64,000 nucleotides of DNA. It comes from Georgenia_B sunbinii (GTDB lineage Bacteria; Actinomycetota; Actinomycetes; Actinomycetales; Actinomycetaceae). The translations under genes and the position numbers were made by a program. The notes below the pieces were generated by a model. The model saw only the letters and a list, made by a program, of their open reading frames with translations. It ran no database searches and was not told the origin of the DNA. Below, in pieces: positions 51,462 to 59,303 of the stretch (the stretch's first letter is position 1; each line of letters begins with the position of its first letter). Where the stretch lies: NCBI RefSeq assembly GCF_036421855.1, contig NZ_JAZGOK010000008.1. One strand, 5' to 3'.

Positions 51462-52465
51462 CCGACTTCCGCATCCCCCTCGGCGACTGGGCCAAGAGCG
51501 GCATCGACTGGCTCACCGCCACGTTCGCTGCGGTCTTCAGCGCCATCCGCACCATCCTCGACTGGCTGTACGACTTCGTGGAGACGCTCGTCACCTCGCC
51601 GGACGTGTGGTGGGTAGGCATCCTGCTGACCGTCATCGTCGCGTCCGCCGCCTACGTGCTGCGCGACTGGAAGTGGGGCCTCGGCGCGCTCGTCGCCCTG
51701 GTCGCCTACTGGCTGCTGACCCAGCTGTTGCTGCCCGAGCCCAACTTCTTCTTCGTCGTCGTCGTCCTCGCCCTCGTGGGCTTCCTCGCCAAGGGCTGGC
51801 GGCTGGGCGTCGGCACCCTGCTGGGGTTCACCTTCATCCTCGCCCTCAATCAGTGGGACAACGCGCTGCAGACCCTGGCGCTCGTGCTCGTCGCCTCGAT
51901 GTTCGCGGTCCTCCTCGCGGTCCCGCTCGGGATCTGGACGGCCCGAAACGCCACCGTCTCGACCATCGTCCGGCCGGTGCTCGACTTCATGCAGACGATG
52001 CCCGCGTTCGTCTACCTCATCCCGGCCATCGTGCTGTTCCGCACCGGCGTGGTTCCCGGCATCATCGCCTCCATCGTCTTCGCCATGGCGCCCGGGGTGC
52101 GGTTCACCGAGCTGGGCATCCGGCAGGTCGACCGGGAGGTCGTCGAGGCTGGGCACGCCTTCGGCGCGACCCCCAGGCGCATCCTGCGCCAGATCCAGCT
52201 GCCGCTCGCGCTGCCGACGATCATGGCCGGCATCAACCAGGTCATCATGCTGTCGCTGTCGATGGTCGTCATCGCGGCCATGGTCGGCGCCCCCGGCCTC
52301 GGGCAGGACATCGTGGCAGCCCTCACCGGGCTGCAGGTCGGGCTGGGCGTCGAGGCCGGCCTCGCCGTCGTCATCCTGGCGATCTACCTCGACCGCGTCA
52401 CCGCGGCACTCGGCGACCGCGCCCCGGTCGCGCGCGCACTGAAGATCCGCGCCTCCGACGACTGA
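51458..52465 (+). CDS. proW: Glycine betaine/proline ABC transporter permease
   Basis: A 335-residue permease. The N-terminal amphipathic segment (about residues 1-40) and two extra hydrophobic segments precede the canonical five-helix permease domain (about 140-315). The EAA-type coupling loop is EAGHAFGATPRRILRQIQLP. GGGAG precedes the ATG, which overlaps the ATPase gene stop (ATGA). Together with the neighbouring ATPase and binding protein it imports a compatible solute, probably glycine betaine or proline, for osmoprotection. Confidence 0.94.
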   Translation: MTDFRIPLGDWAKSGIDWLTATFAAVFSAIRTILDWLYDFVETLVTSPDVWWVGILLTVIVASAAYVLRDWKWGLGALVALVAYWLLTQLLLPEPNFFFVVVVLALVGFLAKGWRLGVGTLLGFTFILALNQWDNALQTLALVLVASMFAVLLAVPLGIWTARNATVSTIVRPVLDFMQTMPAFVYLIPAIVLFRTGVVPGIIASIVFAMAPGVRFTELGIRQVDREVVEAGHAFGATPRRILRQIQLPLALPTIMAGINQVIMLSLSMVVIAAMVGAPGLGQDIVAALTGLQVGLGVEAGLAVVILAIYLDRVTAALGDRAPVARALKIRASDD

Positions 52466-52511
52466 ATCACTCGTCCCCGAAAGCTCAACACACCGAACAG
52501 GAAGAGAACAG

Positions 52512-53426
52512 ATGAAGATCACGCGACGTCACGTCACTACACTTGCAGCCACCACCGCGGTCGCACTCACCCTCGCCGCTTGCGGCTCCGACACCACCGA
52601 GCCCGGCGACGGTGGCGACGACGAGGCCACGGCCTCGTCCGAGCCCATCACCATCGGCGTCCACGGTGGCTGGGAGGAGGGCATCGCCGCCTCCCACCTG
52701 TGGAAGCACATCCTCGAGGAGCAGGGCTACGAAGTCGAGATGCAGACCGCCGACGCGGGCGTCATCTTCACGGGCATGGCCCAGGGCGACTACGACGTCA
52801 ACTTCGACACCTGGCTGCCGCTGACCCACGGCCACTACCTCGACGAGTACAGCGAGGACCTCGAGGAGCTCGGCATGTGGCTGCCCGAGGCACCGCTGAC
52901 CATCGCGGTCAACGAGGACGCCCCCATCACCTCCCTCGCGGAGCTCGCGGACCACGCGGACGAGTTCGGCAACCGGCTCGTCGGGATCGACGCCGGTGCC
53001 GGCCTGACGAAGATCACCAACGAAGAGGTCATCCCGACCTACGGCCTCGAGGGGATGGACTACATCATCTCCTCGACCCCCGCGATGCTCGCCGAGCTCG
53101 GCGCGGCGATCGACGCCGGGGAGAACGTCGTCGTCACCCTGTGGAAGCCGCACTGGGCCTACGACGAGTTCCCCATCCGTGACCTCGAGGACCCGGAGGG
53201 TGCGCTCGGTGAGCCGGACGACATCTTCGCCTACGGCCACGCCGGCTTCTCCGAGGAGTACCCGGAGGTCGCCGAGTGGATCGGCAACTTCGAGATGACC
53301 GAGGACCAGCTGCACGAGCTCGAGAACATCATGTTCAACGAGCTCGCTGGCGAGGACAACGACGCCGCGGTTGACCAGTGGCTCGAGGCCAACCCGGACT
53401 TCGTCGCCGGCATCATCGGCGAGTGA
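52512..53426 (+). CDS. proX: Glycine betaine-binding lipoprotein
   Basis: A 304-residue lipoprotein: the signal sequence KITRRHVTTLAATTAVALTL ends in the lipobox LAAC (Cys23), then an acidic linker and an OpuAC-type domain starting PITIGVHGGWEEGIAASHLW. Aromatic residues likely to form the cation-pi box are seen in NFDTWLPLTHGHYLD and VTLWKPHWAYDEFPI. GGAAGAG precedes the ATG. As the third gene it completes a ProVWX-type betaine importer and is followed by a strong terminator. Confidence 0.94.
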   Translation: MKITRRHVTTLAATTAVALTLAACGSDTTEPGDGGDDEATASSEPITIGVHGGWEEGIAASHLWKHILEEQGYEVEMQTADAGVIFTGMAQGDYDVNFDTWLPLTHGHYLDEYSEDLEELGMWLPEAPLTIAVNEDAPITSLAELADHADEFGNRLVGIDAGAGLTKITNEEVIPTYGLEGMDYIISSTPAMLAELGAAIDAGENVVVTLWKPHWAYDEFPIRDLEDPEGALGEPDDIFAYGHAGFSEEYPEVAEWIGNFEMTEDQLHELENIMFNELAGEDNDAAVDQWLEANPDFVAGIIGE

Positions 53427-53468
53427 CCCACCACGTCGGAGCGGCCTGAGGCCACACCGGCGGCTCCG

Positions 53469-53505
53469 ACGGCCCCGTCACCCGAGAGGGAGGCGGGGCC
53501 GTTTG
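53469..53505 (+). terminator. Terminator of the betaine transporter operon
   Basis: ACGGCCCCG (53469-53477) pairs perfectly with CGGGGCCGT (53494-53502), followed by TTTG. A competing 8-bp stem GTCGGAGC / GCTCCGAC (53435-53442 / 53463-53470) overlaps its left edge. Confidence 0.75.
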
Positions 53506-53520
53506 CCGTCCCCTGCGGCA

Positions 53521-53547
53521 CCGCGCGCACCGCGCGCACCGCGCGCA
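53521..53547. repeat. 9-bp tandem repeat, three perfect units
   Basis: CCGCGCGCA is repeated three times without change at 53521, 53530 and 53539, between the betaine operon terminator and the end of the beta-helix protein gene. Confidence 0.85.
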
Positions 53548-53557
53548 CCGGCCGCGG

Positions 53558-55408
53558 CTACTGCCGGCGTCGGCGGACCAGCGCCACCGCGCCCGCGCCG
53601 GCCGCGCCCAGCAGCAGCACCCCGGCAGCGACGAGGGTGGGCGCCCAGGCGTCCCCACCCTCAAGCAGCGGACCAGGGGCGGCAGTGGTGGCTGTGGTCG
53701 GCACCTCGCTCGGCACCTCGGTCACCGGTCCGAACGGCACCTCACCGCGGGCCGTTCGGCGGTCGAGCTGATCGAGGTAGAGCGAGCGTGGCTCGAGCCG
53801 CTCGCCGTCGCCGATGTGCTCGAGCCAGTCACGTGGCTCGGTGCCGTCGCCACCAGGGTTCTCCACCACCGCGCAGTCCCCGCGGCCGGTGGTGCCGACG
53901 ACGTACCCCCAGCCGAGCTGCTGGCTGATCGCGAGCCGGTCGCGGGTGCAGTTCTCGCCCGAGACGTTCCACATCACGCTCTCGGTGGCGCTGTGAGCGT
54001 GGGTGCTCGCGGTCCGGTACCTCATCTCGAGGGTGTCGCCGTCGACCCGCACGTTGTCGAAGAGGTTCGCCGCGCTCAGGTGGCGGTGCAGCTCGGTGGC
54101 CCGCTCGCCGTCGACGGCGAGACTGTCGAGGAGGACGTTGCCGGTCGCCTGGACCGCCTGCACGAGGTAGTTGTGCCGCCCACCCTCGGCGCGTGCGTCG
54201 CGCACGAGCGTGTCGCTGCCCATGAGGTGGTAGAGGTAGCCGTTGCCGCCGGCGCCGCGGTACTGCGGGTGGCGCAGGTCGGTGCCGGCGATGGTGATGT
54301 TGCGCGCGTACCGCACGTAGACGCCGACGGACAGCAGGTGGACGTCGTCGTCGTTGGCCGCCGGGCGGAAGGAGCTGACGCCGCTGACCCAGCCGTCGAC
54401 CGCGTCGTTGAACGCGATCGCCGAGGCCTGGTGGGCCTGGTGCCCCTGGGTGCCGTCGCGGTCGTGGTCGTCCTCGTCGTCGTCGCTGCGCGGCAGGTCG
54501 CTCTGCCGCATGCCGATCGTCAGGTCCGCCACCCCGCTGCCGGTGACCGGGTCGGGGGCGGGATGCAGCCGCGCCCCGTCGCGCACGAGGATCGGGTACC
54601 GGGTGGGGATGTCGATCGTCACGGTGCCGGCGGCCGCATCGACCGCGGTGATCCGCCGGTGGTAGACGAGCGCGTCGAGGGTCTCCGGCTGCCACCGCTG
54701 ATCCTCGGCGACCGGGTGCGCGGCGAGCCACTCCTCGGTGGTGTCGGCCTTGAGCACCACCCAGTCGCCGGGACCGAACGGGCTCACGTCCTCGACGTGG
54801 AGGGTGCGTGCGGGCCCGGTGACGTCCTCGGTGAGCGGGACGACGACGTCACTGCCGTCCTCGACGTCGTGCCAGCTGTGCCAGTCGGACCGGTCCGGCC
54901 CGATGAGCACGACGGCGGTCTGCCGCATGTCCTCGGCGGTGGCGTTGTAGACGCGGGTGCGCCCGGCCCCGTCGCCGCGGAGCAGGACGTCGTCGGCGGG
55001 GATGTGCAGCACGGCGCGGGAGTCGTCCGGCGGCTCGACCCGGTAGGTCCCCGTCGGCAGGTGGACGGTACCGCCGCCGTCGGCCCCGACGTCGTCGATG
55101 GCGGCCTGGATCGCGGCGGTCGCGTCGTCGCCGCCGGTCGGGTCGGCCTCGTACGGCGGCCGGGTGACGTCGACGACGGGCCCGTCCACCGTGCGAGGCG
55201 GGTCGCTGCCGTACCGGTACCCGGCGTAGGAGAAGTCGTGGAGGAACCGGCCCTCGCCGTCGGGCGTCGCCGGCTGCCAGTCCACCGGGTAGAGCTCGCT
55301 GCGCAGGCTCGGCGTCCCCTCACCAGCCTCGACGGCAGCCGACGAGGCCGCCAGCAGCACGCCGGCTGCGAGCCCGGCCAGCCGCCGCCGCGCCGCGCTC
55401 CTACTCAC
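53558..55408 (-). CDS. Exported, membrane-anchored right-handed beta-helix (pectate-lyase-like) protein
   Basis: A 616-residue secreted protein: signal peptide (about residues 1-26), a pectate-lyase-superfamily start DDATAAIQAAIDDVGADGGGTVHLPTG region (about 95-120), a long beta-helix with rungs such as NITIAGTDLRHPQY and NVLLDSLAVDGERATELHRHL, an acidic SDDDEDDHDRDGTQGHQAHQ insert (about residue 310), and a C-terminal anchor (TLVAAGVLLLGAAGAGAVAL) with a basic tail. It is probably a polysaccharide-binding or -degrading enzyme; the active site is not identifiable. Its GTG start overlaps the stop of the upstream CDF gene by 8 bp. Confidence 0.75.
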   Translation of the reverse strand: MSRSAARRRLAGLAAGVLLAASSAAVEAGEGTPSLRSELYPVDWQPATPDGEGRFLHDFSYAGYRYGSDPPRTVDGPVVDVTRPPYEADPTGGDDATAAIQAAIDDVGADGGGTVHLPTGTYRVEPPDDSRAVLHIPADDVLLRGDGAGRTRVYNATAEDMRQTAVVLIGPDRSDWHSWHDVEDGSDVVVPLTEDVTGPARTLHVEDVSPFGPGDWVVLKADTTEEWLAAHPVAEDQRWQPETLDALVYHRRITAVDAAAGTVTIDIPTRYPILVRDGARLHPAPDPVTGSGVADLTIGMRQSDLPRSDDDEDDHDRDGTQGHQAHQASAIAFNDAVDGWVSGVSSFRPAANDDDVHLLSVGVYVRYARNITIAGTDLRHPQYRGAGGNGYLYHLMGSDTLVRDARAEGGRHNYLVQAVQATGNVLLDSLAVDGERATELHRHLSAANLFDNVRVDGDTLEMRYRTASTHAHSATESVMWNVSGENCTRDRLAISQQLGWGYVVGTTGRGDCAVVENPGGDGTEPRDWLEHIGDGERLEPRSLYLDQLDRRTARGEVPFGPVTEVPSEVPTTATTAAPGPLLEGGDAWAPTLVAAGVLLLGAAGAGAVALVRRRRQ

Positions 55409-56348
55409 CGCCCACCGCGCGGCCCGCCCCGGGGCCGGCGGACCGCCGGAGATCGGGCTCGAGGTAGATCTGGGTACGCAGCGTCACAGCATCGCGGACC
55501 CGCTGCTCGGCGTCGTCGATCGCGGTGGCGACCTCCTCGGCAGTGTCGGTCCGGGTGACCTCGATCTTGGCGGCCACCAGGATCTCGTCAGGCCCGAGGT
55601 GCAGCGTGCGCAGGTGGATGACCGACTCGACGCCGTCGCCGAGGAGCGCCTGCTCGATCGCGCCGTGCTGCTCGGGCAGCGCCCCCTCCCCCAGCAGCAT
55701 CGATCCCATCTCGATGGCGAGGAAGATCGCGATGACGACGAGCAGCACGCCGATCGCGGCAGTGCCCGCGGCGTCCCACCGGCCGTCCCCGGTGACCAGG
55801 GTCAGGCTGACGCCGGCCATCGCGAAGACCAGCCCGAGCAGCGCACCGGTGTCCTCGAGCAGGATCACCGGCAGCTCCGGCGACCGGGTCTTGCGGACGT
55901 ACTGCAGCCACGGCTGCTTGCCACGGACCGCGTTGGCCTCCGTGACGGCGGTGCGCAGCGCGTAGGCCTCCATGACCATCGCCAGCGCGAGCACGGTGGG
56001 TGGCACCCACTGCCAGGCGGTGATCGGTTCCGGGTGGGACCACTTGTGGTAGCCCTCGTAGAGCGCGAACAGCCCGCCCAGGCTGAACAGCACGATGGAG
56101 ACGATGAAGGCGTACAGGTACCTGGCGCGGCCGTAGCCGAACTGGTGGGTGGTGTTCGCCACCCGCCGGGCGCGCCTGCCGCCGAGGAGCAGCAGCGCCT
56201 GGTTGCTGGAGTCCGCGACCGAGTGCACGCCCTCGGCGAGCATCGAGCTCGACCCGGTGAGCAGCCAGGCGGCGAACTTGGTGATCGCGATCCCCAGGTT
56301 CGCCGCCAGCGCGGTGACGACCGCCTTCGTGCTGCCCTCTGTCGCCAT
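55401..56348 (-). CDS. Cation diffusion facilitator transporter (second CDF)
   Basis: A 315-residue CDF transporter. Typical features are the start KAVVTALAANLGIAITKFAA, the membrane metal-site helix SSSMLAEGVHSVADSSNQALLL with H-S-x-x-D (HSVAD), the GYGRARYLYAFIVSIVLFSLGG loop and LLEDTGALLGLVFAMAGVSL (second E-D site); the C-terminal domain carries HLRTLHLGPDEILVAAKIEV. The metal is probably Zn2+ or Fe2+. A TACGCT -10 box on the minus strand (56401-56396) lies about 48 bp before the ATG. It overlaps the beta-helix gene downstream, an unexpected pairing. Confidence 0.87.
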   Translation of the reverse strand: MATEGSTKAVVTALAANLGIAITKFAAWLLTGSSSMLAEGVHSVADSSNQALLLLGGRRARRVANTTHQFGYGRARYLYAFIVSIVLFSLGGLFALYEGYHKWSHPEPITAWQWVPPTVLALAMVMEAYALRTAVTEANAVRGKQPWLQYVRKTRSPELPVILLEDTGALLGLVFAMAGVSLTLVTGDGRWDAAGTAAIGVLLVVIAIFLAIEMGSMLLGEGALPEQHGAIEQALLGDGVESVIHLRTLHLGPDEILVAAKIEVTRTDTAEEVATAIDDAEQRVRDAVTLRTQIYLEPDLRRSAGPGAGRAVGGE

Positions 56349-56449
56349 CCCCGGTCCCGCCTCTCGTCCGACCGGCGCACGCCGGCTCGGGTCGAAGCGT
56401 AGCGAGGCGCCGGTGCGCTTGCTCGGTGACCGGGCGGCGGGTCGCCCGG

Positions 56450-56659
56450 CTAGAGCGCGCGCGCCTCGTCGGCGAGCAGGATCGGGATCCCGTCGCGCAC
56501 CGGGTACGCGAGGCGGTTGGTCGCTGCGGTCGAGACGAGCTCCGGGCTGCCGTCGGGCGCGGTGCCGTCGACCAGCTCGGCGCCGGTCACGGGGCAGCGC
56601 AGCACCTGCCGGACCCACGGCTCGACGCCGCTGGTCGTTGCCTGGTGGTCGTCGCTCAT
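56450..56659 (-). CDS. Trm112-like small protein
   Basis: A 69-residue Trm112-family protein: VRQVLRCPVTGAELVDG is the N-terminal knuckle and NRLAYPVRDGIPILLADEAR the conserved C-terminal strand (YPVxDGIPxLL). Family members usually carry CPxC; here only one Cys remains and there is no second Cys in the knuckle, so zinc binding is doubtful. In eukaryotes Trm112 activates methyltransferases; the bacterial role is unknown. GGAG lies 5 nt before the ATG. In M. tuberculosis a similar gene lies between manB- and whiB2-linked genes. Confidence 0.82.
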   Translation of the reverse strand: MSDDHQATTSGVEPWVRQVLRCPVTGAELVDGTAPDGSPELVSTAATNRLAYPVRDGIPILLADEARAL

Positions 56660-56770
56660 GTCACTCCGCTCCGCCGTCGCCCGGTGCGCCGGCCGGCCCC
56701 AGCCTAACGACCCGCGGGCCGGGCACGTGCGTGTGGGGCGGGCGTGCGGGACCGGTCGGCGTGGCCGCTG

Positions 56771-57172
56771 TCAGTCGGCGTCGCCGCGAAGGACGCGCAG
56801 GTGTCCTCGGCGGCCGATCTCCGGCTCGGGGAGCCGGTGGGTCACCGGAGCGGGCATCGCCGAGCCGGGCCGGGCGGCCGGCAGCGCCGGGCCGGGCCGG
56901 GCGTGCGACGCCTCCCGGACGGCGTCGGCGAGCGCCGCGATGTCGTCCTCGCTCGGCGGGGCCGGGACGAACTCGGACGCGAGCCGGACCACCTCCCAGC
57001 CACGCGGGGCGGTGAGCCGGCCGGCGTGCGGCTCGCAGAGGTCGTAGGAGTGCGGCTCCGCCTGGCTGGAGAGCGGCCCCAAGACGGCCGTCGAGTCGGC
57101 GTAGACGTACGTCAACGTCGCCACGGCGGGCTGACCGCACGTGGCACGCGTGCAGTGCCGGGAGCTTCTCAC
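56771..57172 (-). CDS. DUF3499-family protein
   Basis: A 133-residue protein from GTG 57172 (VRSSRHCTRATCGQPAVATL). A possible zinc ribbon is formed by CTRATC and YDLCEPHAGRLTAPRGWEVV; TYVYADSTAVLGPLSSQAEP is the family core. The C-terminal half is Pro/Ala rich and variable. The family is confined to actinobacteria and of unknown function; its place next to the zincin-like gene and near whiB2 is conserved (Rv3258c/Rv3259). Leaderless start: minus-strand TACGGT (57185-57180) ends 7 nt before the GTG. Confidence 0.85.
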   Translation of the reverse strand: MRSSRHCTRATCGQPAVATLTYVYADSTAVLGPLSSQAEPHSYDLCEPHAGRLTAPRGWEVVRLASEFVPAPPSEDDIAALADAVREASHARPGPALPAARPGSAMPAPVTHRLPEPEIGRRGHLRVLRGDAD

Positions 57173-57185
57173 GGGGTCGACCGTA
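57172..57185 (-). promoter_or_regulatory. Leaderless promoter of the DUF3499 gene
   Basis: Minus-strand TACGGT (57185-57180), 7 nt, then GTG 57172. It faces the leaderless promoter of the 57253 gene. Confidence 0.55.
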
Positions 57186-57240
57186 CAACCTTCGGCGCTC
57201 CGACGGCGCCCGGCCACGCCGTCCGGGGCCGCGGTCGGGC

Positions 57241-57253
57241 TACGCTGACGGGG
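57241..57253 (+). promoter_or_regulatory. Leaderless promoter of the zincin-like gene
   Basis: TACGCT (57241-57246) ends 6 nt before GTG 57253. Confidence 0.55.
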
Positions 57254-57687
57254 TGAGCGAGCACCTTCTGCCGGCCATCCCGCCCCGGCGCCGGGCCCGC
57301 CGCCGCGACCGGCGAGGCCGCGGCCTGCGCGGTCCGCTCATCCCGCCGACGCTCCCCGGGTGGCGTACCCGCAGCGACGAGTTCGACGACGCGCTGCTGG
57401 CCGCCGTCGAGCAGCTGGAGAAGGGCTGGTCGCGCGAGCTGTCCGCGGTGGAGTTCGGGGTCGAGGAGGTCCCGCCGTCCGACCCGAGCCCCTGGGAGCG
57501 CGACTCGGTGGCGCTGGGCCGCTACTTCCCGGCCGACCCCGCCGCCGGGCTGAGCGACCGCGTCGTCCTGTACCGGCGCCCCATCCAGTCGCGCTGCGAG
57601 TCCTCGGCGGACGTCGCCGAGCTCGTGCACCTCGTGCTCGTGGAGCAGGTGGCACACCTGCTCGGCAAGGACCCCGAGGACCTGTAG
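57253..57687 (+). CDS. Zincin-like metallopeptidase-family protein with degenerate active site
   Basis: A 144-residue protein whose first 25 residues are strongly basic (RRRARRRDRRGRG). The remainder matches the small metallopeptidase family whose members in other bacteria carry HExxH; here the site reads VLVEQVAHLLG, with the first His-Glu pair replaced by Val-Glu and only one His retained. It is probably not catalytic, a change also common in other actinobacterial members. It is divergent from DUF3499 and convergent with the DUF5719 gene. Confidence 0.8.
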   Translation: MSEHLLPAIPPRRRARRRDRRGRGLRGPLIPPTLPGWRTRSDEFDDALLAAVEQLEKGWSRELSAVEFGVEEVPPSDPSPWERDSVALGRYFPADPAAGLSDRVVLYRRPIQSRCESSADVAELVHLVLVEQVAHLLGKDPEDL

Positions 57688-57722
57688 CGAGGGCGCGGCC
57701 GGGCGGTCGCTGCGATGGATCG

Positions 57723-59303
57723 TCAGCCGAGCGTCCGGGGCGCCGGAGCGATGGCCACCGACCGGGCGGACTGGGTGTCCTGCGGTACCGGCACCACCGC
57801 GAGCAGTGCGCCGTCCGGTGCCGCGGCGGTGAGGTGGACGGCGGCGTGCAGCGTCGCGGCGTCGTCGGTCTGCACCTGGACGGCGGCCACCGGCTCGGCG
57901 GCGAGAGTCGTGAGGTCGGTGTCCGCGCTGCCGCCGGCGGGCACGTCGAGCCGGGTGGGCTCACCGGTGGTGCCGTCGCCGAGCACCGGTGTCACCGTCG
58001 CGCTCACCGGCTCGCCGGCCGGGTTGGCCATCACCAGGCGCGCCGTCACGAGGTCGTCGGCGAGGCCCGGCAGGGCGACGAGGCCGGTCTCCAGGGCGGC
58101 GGTGGCCGGTACCCAGGCGCGGTCGACCGGCGGGGTGTCGGGATCGGCCTCGGTCGGCTCACCGGTGCTCGTGAGCATGGCGGCCGCCGCGACGGGGGCG
58201 TCCGCCGTCACCCGCGCCGACCAGCCCCCGGCGGGCAGGCCCGCGAGGGAGACGTCGATGACGACGCCAGGATCGAGCACGAGGTCCTCGGCGCCCGGGA
58301 CCGGCGTGACGCCGTCGGCGCCGAGCAGCTCGACGCTCGCGCCCACCTCCTCCTCCCCGGGGTTGACGATCCGCAGCACCGACGGGTCGACGTCGTCGGC
58401 GGCGGTCTCGCCCAGCACGATCCCGGGGATGACGAGCTCGTCGGCCGGGGGCGCCCCGGGGTGGATGAGGTCGGTGCCGGCGGGTACCAGGCCGCGCAGC
58501 CGGCTGTCCTGCAGGGTGGCGGCCACCTCGCCGCCGGTGACGTCGAGCTGGAGGGCGAGCCGCTCCTCGCCGGCGACGACCGCCTCGAGGAGCACGACCT
58601 GCTGCCCGTTCGGCGGCACGAGCACGCTGCCCGCCGCCGACATGTCGAGCGGCCCGGTGCTGCCCCAGCCAGTCATCGTCACGGTGGCCGGGGTGTCACC
58701 GGGGTTGCTGAGCACGAGCTGGGCGCTGCTGCCCGGCTCGGTGCTGCCGCCCACGAGCCAGGCACCGGCGGCCGGCGGCTGGCAGGCGGTCGCCGTCAGT
58801 CCGCGCAGGTCACCGGCGGCAGTCGTCGCCAGGCTGGTGCCGGTGGCCAGTGCGCTGCGGTCGCCCATCGGCTCGGCGCGCAGCACCATCGCCTCGCCGG
58901 CGCTCTCGACCGTCGCCACCCGCGCCTCGCCCTCGAACGGGAGGTCCACCGGCGTGGTGCCCGCGAGGTCGGCGAGCTGCGCGGCGCCGGGTGAGCTGTC
59001 GGCGACGGCGAGGCTCAACGCACCGAGCAGCGTGGTGGTACCCGACCCCTCGGGGTCGAACTCGTCGTAAGCGAGGTCCTCGCCGGCTGCCGCCGTGGCG
59101 AGCCGTGGCGGACCGGCGCAGACCTGCACGCTGGTCGTCGCCGGCACGTCGACGGTCGTCGCGGCCACCGGGGTGGCGTCGGTCGGCAGCTCTCCGCCGC
59201 CGACGAGGACGCCCCCGGCGGCCGCGAGCAGCGCGACACCGCTGGCGGCGGTGACGGTGGTGCGCAGCAGCCGCCGCCGGCGCCTCGTGGGGTTGTCGGT
59301 CAT
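57723..59303 (-). CDS. DUF5719-family exported protein
   Basis: A 526-residue protein with a basic N-terminus (RRRRRLLRTTVTAASGVALL) and one membrane or signal segment (about residues 14-36), then an extracytoplasmic region of repeated beta-sandwich strands rich in Ala, Thr and Asp. The family always accompanies the large GT2 glycosyltransferase and WhiB2 in actinobacteria. Two Cys (VQVCAGPP and TACQPPAA) may form a disulfide. Its ATG overlaps the glycosyltransferase stop (ATGA), so both are made together; a role in the same envelope-glycan step is inferred. Confidence 0.83.
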   Translation of the reverse strand: MTDNPTRRRRRLLRTTVTAASGVALLAAAGGVLVGGGELPTDATPVAATTVDVPATTSVQVCAGPPRLATAAAGEDLAYDEFDPEGSGTTTLLGALSLAVADSSPGAAQLADLAGTTPVDLPFEGEARVATVESAGEAMVLRAEPMGDRSALATGTSLATTAAGDLRGLTATACQPPAAGAWLVGGSTEPGSSAQLVLSNPGDTPATVTMTGWGSTGPLDMSAAGSVLVPPNGQQVVLLEAVVAGEERLALQLDVTGGEVAATLQDSRLRGLVPAGTDLIHPGAPPADELVIPGIVLGETAADDVDPSVLRIVNPGEEEVGASVELLGADGVTPVPGAEDLVLDPGVVIDVSLAGLPAGGWSARVTADAPVAAAAMLTSTGEPTEADPDTPPVDRAWVPATAALETGLVALPGLADDLVTARLVMANPAGEPVSATVTPVLGDGTTGEPTRLDVPAGGSADTDLTTLAAEPVAAVQVQTDDAATLHAAVHLTAAAPDGALLAVVPVPQDTQSARSVAIAPAPRTLG

